From assembly GCA_043760535.1 (NCBI GenBank), contig JAYUOV010000313.1, positions 1 through 7,903 on the forward strand: DNA of 7,903 nt, written 5' to 3'. Origin of the DNA: JAZKFT01 sp043760535 (lineage in GTDB: Bacteria > Bacteroidota > Bacteroidia > Chitinophagales > Chitinophagaceae). The notes under the pieces are model-generated. The model did no database searches. It was given only the letters and a program-made list of their open reading frames with translations, and was not told where the DNA came from. The stretch's first letter is position 1. Each line of letters begins with the position of its first letter. This document shows positions 1 through 4,777 of this stretch, piece after piece. A program made the translations under genes and the position numbers.

Positions 1-60
1 ATTGGCATCCCAAGCTTCTAGCGAAGTATATACGGGTTCACCAATTGCCGAAGCAAACAT
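1..60 (-). CDS. Possible N-terminal start of a gene running off the left edge (very tentative)
   Basis: On the minus strand an ATG at 60-58 opens a frame that runs to the window edge and reads MFASAIGEPVYTSLEAWDAN. An in-frame stop (TAA at 90-88) lies ten codons upstream. The residue mix looks protein-like and would make this gene divergent from the histidine kinase. Only 20 codons are visible and I recognise no family. A competing reading is the tail of a plus-strand gene ending with TAA at 62-64 (…EVYTGSPIAEANI), and the sequence here cannot decide between them. Confidence 0.25.
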   Translation of the reverse strand, partial: MFASAIGEPVYTSLEAWDAN

Positions 61-100
61 ATAAAATTGTTTGCCGAATGTTTGGAATTAAACGGTATAG

Positions 101-239
101 CTGAAAGGGCGGAACATAATAGCCCGGGGTGCAGCCCCGGGTTTTAGACAGTTCTATTGCCGGTAAGCCCTGAAAGGGCGAAACAATTATGTAATGCAAT
201 TTTGTTTGCCGACTATTTTGTTCCGCCCTTTCAGGGCTT
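101..239. repeat. REP-like palindromic repeat cluster
   Basis: Three copies of one motif lie close together. CTGAAAGGGCGGAACA at 101-116 is the exact reverse complement of 219-234. AAGCCCTGAAAGGGCG at 165-180 is the exact reverse complement of 224-239. Between the first two copies is a hairpin with 7-bp arms CCCGGGG/CCCCGGG (123-129 / 135-141) around TGCAG. The 165-180 and 224-239 arms could form a 16-bp stem. Such paired GC-rich palindromes resemble bacterial REP elements mobilised by RAYT transposases. That relationship is inference, and no transposase is in the window. Confidence 0.7.
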
Positions 240-260
240 GATTGCCTATATATTTCATAA

Positions 261-279
261 CCCAGGGCGTTGCCCTGGG
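261..279. repeat. GC-rich hairpin
   Basis: Arms CCCAGGGC (261-268) and GCCCTGGG (272-279) are perfect reverse complements around GTT. It is the counterpart of the CCCGGGG hairpin at 123-141 and appears to belong to the same repeat cluster. Confidence 0.65.
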
Positions 280-290
280 CTATTTCTTCC

Positions 291-310
291 GCCCCTTTGG
301 GGCTTTTTTT
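291..310 (+). terminator. Terminator-like hairpin with T-run
   Basis: GCCCC-TTT-GGGGC (291-303) is followed directly by seven T (304-310), the form of a rho-independent terminator on the plus strand. The motif GCCCCTTTGGGGCTT also looks like a variant of the GCCCTTTCAGGGCTT repeat just upstream, so it may be a repeat copy that happens to look like a terminator. It would only make sense as one if a plus-strand gene ends left of the palindromes. Confidence 0.4.
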
Positions 311-370
311 AAAAGTAAAACTATAAAATTTATACTTTTTAAATAATTGATAATCATTTTGTTAATACAG

Positions 371-455
371 TTGTCATTAGCAGCCTGTCGAAGCTCATCT
401 AATCAATCGGCAATGAAGATTTGCAAGAGGTCCTTCGACAAGCGCAAGGTGACAA
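371..455. repeat. Imperfect inverted repeat pair upstream of the histidine kinase
   Basis: The segment 371-394 (TTGTCA…GTCGAAG) pairs with 432-455 (CTTCGAC…TGACAA): 16 of 24 positions match, with perfect ends. The right arm resembles the CTTCGACAAGCTCAGG-type intergenic repeat I associate with Bacteroidota and other phyla. The two arms enclose 37 bases and sit 27 bases before the kinase ATG, so a transcript starting further upstream would carry this stem-loop in its leader. Confidence 0.45.
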
Positions 456-482
456 GACCTAACTAAATGACCGATTAACAAA

Positions 483-1508
483 ATGACCAGATATCACGAT
501 TCACAGCCCGTTTACAATTATTCCATGCAAAACGCTATTAAAAAAAGGCTCACCATTGTTACCATAGTTTACTGGGTGCTGCTGCTTTATATTATAGCGG
601 CATTGGTTTGGTGGTTTATAAGCCTCAGCAATCAAAACCTGGCCATGACTTATTTACGAATGAGTGAATTAAAGGCCGACGACCCTGGCTATTACCAAAA
701 AGTGCTGGACATACAAGACGCAAAAAAGCGTAAAACGGCACAGTACATAGGCGAAGGAGCCATTTTTTTCTTGTTGATTATGGTAGGTGCGGTATTCGTT
801 TTCAGGGCCACTAGAAAGCAGTTAAAACTGGCACAGTACCAGCAAAACTTTATGATGGCCATTACCCACGAACTTAAAACGCCTATCGCCATTACCACCC
901 TTAACCTGGAAACCTTACAGAAAAGAAAACTAGACGAAAGCCAGCAGCAACGAATTATAGGCAACACATTACAGGAAGCCGAACGCCTGAACGACCTGTG
1001 TAATAACATTTTGCTTACCTCGCAACTGGAAAGTGGCGTAAACCGTTTTGCTAAAGAAGAACTGGAGCTTGGCACTTTGGCGGCCGATTGTGTACAGCAG
1101 TTTCGGCGGCGGTTTGCCAGCCGGCAAATAAATTTTACTACTGCCGAAGAAACGGCTGTATTAGGCGACCAGTTATTATTACAATTGCTGGTAAATAACC
1201 TGCTGGAAAATGCCCTTAAATATTCACCCAAAGAAAAACCGGTAACGGTAATTGTGCTGCAACAGCAGGGTAAAGTATTATTACAAGTAAAAGACGGTGG
1301 CCAGGGTATTCCGGTAGAAGAAAAGCAAAAAATATTTGGCAAATTTTACCGCATCGGCGATGAGCATACCCGAACATCTAAAGGCACTGGACTGGGTCTT
1401 TATTTATGTAAAAAAATAATGGCCGATCACAACGGCAATATAACAGTTGCCGATAACCAACCAACAGGAAGTATTTTTACAGCAACGTTTAAAATGGTTG
1501 GCCAGTAA
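483..1508 (+). CDS. Two-component sensor histidine kinase, no HAMP domain
   Basis: This is a membrane sensor kinase (341 aa) that should autophosphorylate on histidine and pass the phosphate to the regulator encoded next. Two membrane helices (about residues 23-48 and 91-108) flank a short periplasmic segment of roughly 42 residues. The HisKA H-box FMMAITHELKTP places the phospho-histidine at H129. The HATPase_c boxes follow in order: N-box NNLLENALKYS (238-248), G1 DGGQGIP (271-277), F-box FGKFYR (285-290) and G2 GTGLGL (301-306). All catalytic boxes look intact. The second helix runs almost directly into the H-box region, leaving no room for a HAMP linker. The ATG at 483 has an A-rich upstream (TTAACAAA) and no Shine-Dalgarno. 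Its length suits a small HisKA kinase. The signal sensed is unknown, and its metal-gene neighbours are too far away to argue from. Confidence 0.93.
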   Translation: MTRYHDSQPVYNYSMQNAIKKRLTIVTIVYWVLLLYIIAALVWWFISLSNQNLAMTYLRMSELKADDPGYYQKVLDIQDAKKRKTAQYIGEGAIFFLLIMVGAVFVFRATRKQLKLAQYQQNFMMAITHELKTPIAITTLNLETLQKRKLDESQQQRIIGNTLQEAERLNDLCNNILLTSQLESGVNRFAKEELELGTLAADCVQQFRRRFASRQINFTTAEETAVLGDQLLLQLLVNNLLENALKYSPKEKPVTVIVLQQQGKVLLQVKDGGQGIPVEEKQKIFGKFYRIGDEHTRTSKGTGLGLYLCKKIMADHNGNITVADNQPTGSIFTATFKMVGQ

Positions 1509-1509
1509 A

Positions 1510-1629
1510 GGTCATTGGCGTTAATAGATAAAATATTAGACCGAACTAAGTTTGTGCGTAAAAATGACTATTTTAAAACTGACCTCCAATGGCCAATGAC
1601 CATTGACCTAAAGACCAATTACCTAATAC
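1510..1629. repeat. Heptad-periodic repeats with inverted partner in the kinase/regulator spacer
   Basis: Heptamers AATGGCC (1588-1594), AATGACC (1595-1601) and ATTGACC (1602-1608) follow one another in register, preceded by GACCTCC and followed by weaker heptads up to about 1629. GGTCATTGGC at 1510-1519, starting two bases after the kinase stop, is the exact reverse complement of 1592-1601. The spacer transcript could therefore form a 10-bp stem between the two coding regions. Confidence 0.55.
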
Positions 1630-1632
1630 AAC

Positions 1633-2334
1633 ATGAGCCAAAAAAGTTCCATATTACTGGTAGAAGATGAAGAGAACCTTCATGAAACGCTAAAGCTAAA
1701 CCTGGAGCTAGAAGGGTATGAAGTAACCTCGGCCTACGACGGCATTGCGGCCATGAAGGCTTTCCGTGCTGAATATTTTGACCTCATTATCCTGGATATT
1801 ATGTTGCCGGAAATGGACGGCATCAGCGTAATGGAAAGCATCAGGGTTAGCAATGTGGAAGTGCCGGTACTGATGCTGAGTGCCCGAAATACCAGCAGCG
1901 ATAAAATACTCGGCCTTAAAAAAGGAGCCGACGACTACATGACAAAACCCTTTAACCTGGAAGAATTATTGCTTCGGGTAGATAAACTGATAATCAAAAA
2001 CAAAAAAATCCAGGATGTAAGCTACATCGGCGACACCTATGCTTTCGGCGGACATACAGTAGATTTTAAAGCACAAGGTGCCATTTTGGCCAACGGCCAA
2101 AAAATAGACCTCAGTAAAAAAGAAGCCATGCTGCTAAAGCTGCTATTTGAACATAAAAACGAAGTAGTAACCCGGGAAAAAATTCTCCAAACGGTTTGGG
2201 GTTACAATGTGTACCCAACTACCAGAACCATCGATAATTTCATCCTCAACTTTCGCAAATATTTTGAGGTGGATAGCCGGCATCCCAAATTCTTTCATTC
2301 GGTGCGGGGCGTGGGTTACAGGTATGCTGAGTAA
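1633..2334 (+). CDS. OmpR/PhoB-family response regulator
   Basis: This is a cytoplasmic DNA-binding response regulator (233 aa), the likely partner of the upstream kinase. The receiver domain (about residues 5-120) has the acidic pocket E11/D12, the phospho-acceptor D55 in LIILDIMLPEMDG, the switch residue S83 in MLSAR and the conserved K105 in DDYMTKPF. A winged-helix output domain follows (about 137-232), with the recognition-helix region around TTRTIDNFILNFRKYFE and the terminal wing RGVGYRY. Size and domain order are those of OmpR/PhoB regulators. The ATG at 1633 directly precedes the receiver fold. The 124-bp gap to the kinase holds only heptad repeats and no clear promoter, so co-transcription is likely but not shown. 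Its target genes cannot be told from here. Confidence 0.94.
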   Translation: MSQKSSILLVEDEENLHETLKLNLELEGYEVTSAYDGIAAMKAFRAEYFDLIILDIMLPEMDGISVMESIRVSNVEVPVLMLSARNTSSDKILGLKKGADDYMTKPFNLEELLLRVDKLIIKNKKIQDVSYIGDTYAFGGHTVDFKAQGAILANGQKIDLSKKEAMLLKLLFEHKNEVVTREKILQTVWGYNVYPTTRTIDNFILNFRKYFEVDSRHPKFFHSVRGVGYRYAE

Positions 2335-2335
2335 T

Positions 2336-2350
2336 AGCGAATATCGCTTT
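2336..2350 (+). terminator. Weak hairpin after the response regulator stop
   Basis: AGCGA (2336-2340) and TCGCT (2344-2348) form a 5-bp stem immediately after the stop codon, followed by a short T-rich stretch (TTTTACAATTATTTTT). It could end the two-component transcript, but stem and T-run are both weak. Confidence 0.25.
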
Positions 2351-2395
2351 TACAATTATTTTTAAAAGCTGCGTTCGGGATGAAATTTACTTAAC

Positions 2396-2533
2396 ATGCC
2401 GCCCCGATGCGGCTATTGCAACATCTGTTTTTCTTCCAAAATATCGCATCTCCGATGCTTACCATCGGCTACAAAGGAGCGATATTTTGGTACAAAAAAT
2501 ACATTCGTCTTCTTAGCCCTAGCGGGGCGGCAT
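2396..2533. repeat. Nested long palindrome, MITE/REP-like
   Basis: This ~138-bp unit is an imperfect palindrome over nearly all its length. Outer arms ATGCCGCCCCG (2396-2406) and CGGGGCGGCAT (2523-2533) match perfectly over 11 bp. Inner arms CCAAAATATCGC (2436-2447) and GCGATATTTTGG (2479-2490) match over 12 bp. The centre has CCGATG/CATCGG (2452-2457 / 2463-2468). The segments between the arms also partly correspond (GGCTA / TAGCC, and T-rich / A-rich tracts). No reading frame of note is inside. The ends suggest a discrete insertion, though no clear target-site duplication is visible. It occupies half of the spacer between the regulator and the pseudouridine synthase. Confidence 0.65.
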
Positions 2534-2573
2534 TTTGTACTATAAAAACGAGGTTGCTTATCAAGAACCGAGG

Positions 2574-2603
2574 TTTATAAATCAATTTCTAAAAATTACC
2601 TTG
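2574..2603 (+). promoter_or_regulatory. Possible Bacteroidetes-type promoter of the pseudouridine synthase gene
   Basis: TTTA (2574-2577), 19 bases, then TACCTTG (2597-2603) resemble the TTTG-N19-TAnnTTTG promoter of Bacteroidetes primary sigma factors. The -7 box ends five bases before the ATG at 2609, so transcription would begin at or near the start codon. Both boxes are imperfect. Confidence 0.3.
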
Positions 2604-2608
2604 AATTT

Positions 2609-3250
2609 ATGTACCCATCTGCCCACAAGTATTTTATCATTAACAAGCCTTATAAAATGGTGTCGCAGTTTGTAAGCAACCAAAAAGAATGGCTGTTGGG
2701 AGATTTGGATTTCCCCTTTCCCGAAGGCATCCATGCTGTAGGCCGGCTGGATAAAACAAGCGAAGGCCTGCTGATACTTACCACCAATAAAAGTGTAACC
2801 AAACTACTGTTCGAAAGTGATACGCCGCACAAACGAACTTACCTGGTGCAGGTGGAAAAAGAAGTGAACGAAGAACGGCTGACGATGATACGAAACGGCG
2901 TTCCGATAGGCCTGAAAGATGGTGGCATCTTTTGTACATCTCCCTGTAGGGTGAAGCTGGTGCCGAGGCCCGAAACCTTACCCGTTTCCATACACGAATT
3001 GGGCAGCCACCTGCCACAAAGCTGGCTGGAACTTACTTTAACCGAAGGAAAATTTCACCAGATACGAAAAATGGTAGCAGCCACAGGCCATCATTGTAAA
3101 CGATTAATAAGGCTTGGGATAGAAGATATATGGCTCGGCGATTTAGCCAGCGGCCAGGTAAAAGAACTGGAGGAAGAAACTTTTTTTGAATTGCTGAAAA
3201 TCTACAATTGGAGAGACCTGTATTTTCCCCGAATGAAATTTATTGATTGA
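2609..3250 (+). CDS. rRNA pseudouridine synthase, RsuA/RluB/RluE/RluF family, no S4 domain (RluE-like)
   Basis: This enzyme (213 aa) isomerises a specific uridine in ribosomal RNA to pseudouridine in the cytoplasm. The protein opens straight into the catalytic fold with YFIINKPYKMV (8-18). The active-site motif GRLDKTSEGLLILT places the catalytic aspartate at D48. The family motif KRTYLVQVEKEV lies at 75-86, and the RNA-binding motif EGKFHQIRKM at 146-155, followed by a conserved RLGIEDIWLGDL stretch. No S4 domain precedes the catalytic domain. With a length close to the 217 aa of E. coli RluE, this points to the RluE subgroup (23S rRNA), but substrate choice cannot be read with certainty. 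The ATG at 2609 is the only start that keeps the first motif with a short lead. It converges with the Fur-family gene, whose stop is about 60 bases away. Confidence 0.92.
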   Translation: MYPSAHKYFIINKPYKMVSQFVSNQKEWLLGDLDFPFPEGIHAVGRLDKTSEGLLILTTNKSVTKLLFESDTPHKRTYLVQVEKEVNEERLTMIRNGVPIGLKDGGIFCTSPCRVKLVPRPETLPVSIHELGSHLPQSWLELTLTEGKFHQIRKMVAATGHHCKRLIRLGIEDIWLGDLASGQVKELEEETFFELLKIYNWRDLYFPRMKFID

Positions 3251-3269
3251 ACAATGCTATCAAAACGAT

Positions 3270-3304
3270 GTAAACCGTAAATCCGAAATCGTAAATAGTA
3301 ATTT
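3270..3304. repeat. Five-unit degenerate heptad array
   Basis: GTAAACC, GTAAATC, CGAAATC, GTAAATA and GTAATTT follow in exact 7-nt register (3270-3304). The array sits between the convergent stops of the pseudouridine synthase and Fur-family genes. No terminator hairpin accompanies it. Confidence 0.6.
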
Positions 3305-3309
3305 GGCAA

Positions 3310-3723
3310 TCATCCACAGTCTTTACAAACCCCACTCACCACCATTTCGGCATGGTGTGGCTTAAAACCCTTTGGTAGCTTCACTTCGGGTATGGTTACA
3401 TCGTCCATGCAGGTGGTGGTGTTGCAGGTGATGCATATAAAATGTACATGGTTATCGTGGTGGTGGCCGGCTTCGCAGTGGTCTTTGCAAAGGGCATAAC
3501 TAATAGAATTGTCTTTAGTAGGTATGGTGTGTATTAACCCCTTATCCACAAAAATTTGTAAGGTGCGGTAAATGGTTACTCTATCCATCTCGTTACCCAT
3601 AGACTTTTCTATAACACCATGGTTAAGAGAGCCTACATGATTAATAAAAAGCCCAAGAATTTTTTTACGGCTGTCCGTTACACTCAGGCCGTTACGCTTT
3701 AAAATATCGTATATAGCTTCCAT
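3310..3723 (-). CDS. Fur-family transcriptional regulator (Zur-like)
   Basis: This is a metal-responsive DNA-binding repressor of 137 aa from the ATG at 3723. An N-terminal winged helix (about residues 1-80) carries the family pattern VTDSRKKILGLF and the recognition helix DRVTIYRTLQIFVDKGLI (47-64). The metal-binding/dimerisation half has GHHHDNHVHF (86-95) and two CxxC pairs, C97/C100 and C133/C136, the structural zinc site of Fur proteins. C105 is an extra cysteine. The frame is open up to an ATG at 3780, but those 19 residues (MCTICVSLSLCSLWQIILN) are translated repeat DNA, so I chose the later start. It lies downstream of the SCO1-like gene on the same strand and about 1 kb from merC, whose promoter contains a Fur-type dyad. 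Zinc specificity is inferred from this context and the His/Cys pattern, not proven; iron or peroxide sensing remains possible. Confidence 0.88.
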   Translation of the reverse strand: MEAIYDILKRNGLSVTDSRKKILGLFINHVGSLNHGVIEKSMGNEMDRVTIYRTLQIFVDKGLIHTIPTKDNSISYALCKDHCEAGHHHDNHVHFICITCNTTTCMDDVTIPEVKLPKGFKPHHAEMVVSGVCKDCG

Positions 3724-3739
3724 ATTTAAAATAATTTGC

Positions 3740-3817
3740 CACAAAGAACAAAGGGACAAAGAAACACAAATGGTACACATTTCTTTGTGAACCTTTCTGT
3801 ATTAGGGTCTTAGTGGC
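3740..3817. repeat. Inverted heptad-like repeats between the SCO1-like and Fur-family genes
   Basis: CACAAAG, AACAAAG and GGACAAAG units run from 3740, and the mirror-type CTTTGTG…TTAGTGG series runs from 3783 to 3817. CACAAAGAA (3740-3748) is the exact reverse complement of TTCTTTGTG (3781-3789), and ACAAAGAAA (3756-3764) pairs with 3780-3788. The minus-strand transcript from the SCO1-like gene into the regulator gene would pass through these stems. Confidence 0.55.
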
Positions 3818-3822
3818 GGATA

Positions 3823-4488
3823 CTACTGTGGGTTATTACTAAAAATTCCGTTTACAAAAACCGCACTTGCTTTTTCTTTTACCAGGTCGGCAATGTCTTC
3901 TTTTAGCTTGTTTACTTCTGTCTGTTTTAGCCCATCGTATATGCCTCTTACTTTTCCGCTACGGTCTATTAAAGCTAAAAATTGTGAGTGTAAAAACTGG
4001 TCTTCTATTTTGCCCACATTGTTTTTGGGGTCGTCTATATGGTAGCTTTCACGGGCCATTTTGTACAAGTCTAGTTTGTTGCCGGTTACAAACTGCCATT
4101 GCTTTCCATCGCCGCCAATACTGTCTTTGTAAAGCTGCAATACCGGCAAGCTATCGTTTTCGGGCTGGCAGGTATGGCTTATAAAAAGCACTTCCGGGTT
4201 GCCTTTGTAGGCATCATATACTTGCTTTACATGCCCATTCATTACAGGGCAAATACCTTGGCAAGTGGCAAAAAAATAATTGGCTACGTACACTTTACCG
4301 CTAGTTAGTGTTTCGGTTATGGTATCGCCATTTTGGTTTGTAAAACTAAAAGGCTGCACATAGCTAATGGTGGGTAGTTTGCTTTTCCAGTTATCGGTTC
4401 CTCTAAACAGAAACCACCAAAACGCTACTAGCAGCAATGCAAAAAATCCTAGGTAAATTACAAGCTTTGTTCTTTTTTTCATATTCAT
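3823..4488 (-). CDS. SCO1/SenC-family thioredoxin-fold copper chaperone-like protein
   Basis: A membrane-anchored thioredoxin-fold protein (221 aa from the ATG at 4488), probably facing the periplasm. SCO proteins deliver copper to, or reduce, the CuA site of cytochrome c oxidase. An N-terminal anchor helix covers about residues 9-28 (LVIYLGFFALLLVAFWWFLF). The copper-binding motif CQGICP gives C76 and C80, and the distal histidine ligand is H167 in QFLHSQF, so all three ligands are present. The DPERD-like loop is SHTCQPEND (104-112), which adds a cysteine at C107. The frame is open to a TTG at 4539, but the ATG at 4488 (or the next, 4482) gives the expected short basic start before the anchor. 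No oxidase subunit is in the window. Its pairing with a Fur-family regulator and MerC argues for a metal-homeostasis setting. It likely shares a transcript with the regulator gene, about 100 bases downstream. Confidence 0.9.
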   Translation of the reverse strand: MNMKKRTKLVIYLGFFALLLVAFWWFLFRGTDNWKSKLPTISYVQPFSFTNQNGDTITETLTSGKVYVANYFFATCQGICPVMNGHVKQVYDAYKGNPEVLFISHTCQPENDSLPVLQLYKDSIGGDGKQWQFVTGNKLDLYKMARESYHIDDPKNNVGKIEDQFLHSQFLALIDRSGKVRGIYDGLKQTEVNKLKEDIADLVKEKASAVFVNGIFSNNPQ

Positions 4489-4490
4489 TG

Positions 4491-4498
4491 CAAAGGTA
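4491..4498 (-). promoter_or_regulatory. -7 box of the SCO1-like gene
   Basis: The minus strand reads TACCTTTG at 4498-4491, a perfect match to the Bacteroidetes -7 consensus TAnnTTTG. It ends two bases before the ATG at 4488. No good TTTG is found at the expected -33 distance. If used, the transcript would start around the first ATG, favouring translation from 4488 or the second ATG at 4482. Confidence 0.4.
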
Positions 4499-4550
4499 TT
4501 TGGTTGAAAGGAGCTGTGAGTAAGAAATGTTTTCAACAACTAGAAGAAGG

Positions 4551-4710
4551 TTGCCAGTTAGCCAGTTATCGCTTAGCCAATTTTATATAGTTGGGGCTAA
4601 TATTTGGGTGTTGGATTTTTCTTAAAATGGAAAACCTTTTTCTGTTTTGTAAATGATATTTAAGAGCAAAAAAAGTTACAGACCCATATAACTGCTAACT
4701 GCCAATTGTT
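4551..4710. repeat. Inverted repeat pair flanking the divergent spacer
   Basis: TTGCCAGTTAGCCAGTTAT (4551-4569) is mirrored by ATAACTGCTAACTGCCAA (4688-4705), allowing one-base gaps. Each arm is itself a tandem: GCCAGTTA twice (4553-4568), and TAACTGC twice in exact 7-nt register (4690-4703) followed by weaker heptads. The 118 bases between are AT-rich without a gene. The pair lies in the spacer between the SCO1-like gene and merC. Confidence 0.5.
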
Positions 4711-4742
4711 AACTAACTCTTTGTTCCTTTTTCAACAAACAT

Positions 4743-4773
4743 TTTGCAACAAAGTTGCACTGCATTATTTTTA
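4743..4773 (+). promoter_or_regulatory. merC promoter, Bacteroidetes type
   Basis: TTTG (4743-4746), exactly 19 bases, then TATTTTTA (4766-4773) match the TTTG-N19-TAnnTTTG pattern with one mismatch, at the last base. The -7 box ends four bases before the ATG at 4778, so the transcript would be leaderless or nearly so. A dyad that could be an operator fills the spacer. Confidence 0.5.
4745..4759. promoter_or_regulatory. Candidate Fur/Zur-family operator in the merC promoter
   Basis: TGCAAC (4745-4750), AAA, GTTGCA (4754-4759) is a perfect 6-3-6 dyad of 15 bp, the usual size of a Fur-family binding core. It overlaps the -33 element and lies within the -33/-7 spacer of the merC promoter, a position suited to repression. 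I see no second copy near the Fur-family or SCO1-like starts. Binding by the neighbouring regulator is inference. Confidence 0.45.
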
Positions 4774-4777
4774 CAAA

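Larger units (their letters stand above)
61..482. other. Gene-free spacer rich in palindromic repeats
   Basis: No convincing gene is seen in these 422 bases. The spacer holds three copies of a GCCCTTTCAGGGC-type motif in both orientations, two GC-rich hairpins, a terminator-like hairpin with a T-run, an AT-rich stretch with a TGATAATCATT core (348-358), and a second imperfect inverted pair (371-394 / 432-455) just before the histidine kinase. The sub-elements are listed separately. Confidence 0.7.

Noticed and set aside
692..1342. 216-codon minus-strand open frame inside the histidine kinase
   Set aside because: It lies wholly within a gene with all kinase motifs intact. Its product is rich in Cys, Ser and Phe with no recognisable domain, as expected from an antisense frame.
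1581..1629. CRISPR array or plasmid-type iterons
   Set aside because: The units are only 7 nt, degenerate, without spacers, and no cas or replication-initiator gene is nearby.
2650..3017. Minus-strand open frames inside the pseudouridine synthase gene
   Set aside because: They are short and without family motifs, and they overlap a gene with an intact catalytic core.
3724..3780. N-terminal extension of the Fur-family protein from the ATG at 3780
   Set aside because: The 19 residues are the translation of CACAAAG-type repeat DNA and precede the normal Fur-family start MEAIYDILKRNG.
3867..4308. Plus-strand open frames antisense to the SCO1-like gene
   Set aside because: They have no recognisable domains and overlap a gene with intact CxxxC and His ligands.
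4489..4539. TTG start for the SCO1-like protein at 4539
   Set aside because: The ATG at 4488 gives a normal basic start before the anchor helix and directly follows a consensus -7 box that the longer form would have to span.
4706..4777. TTG start for MerC at 4706
   Set aside because: It would translate the promoter and dyad region; the MerC-like sequence begins at the ATG at 4778.
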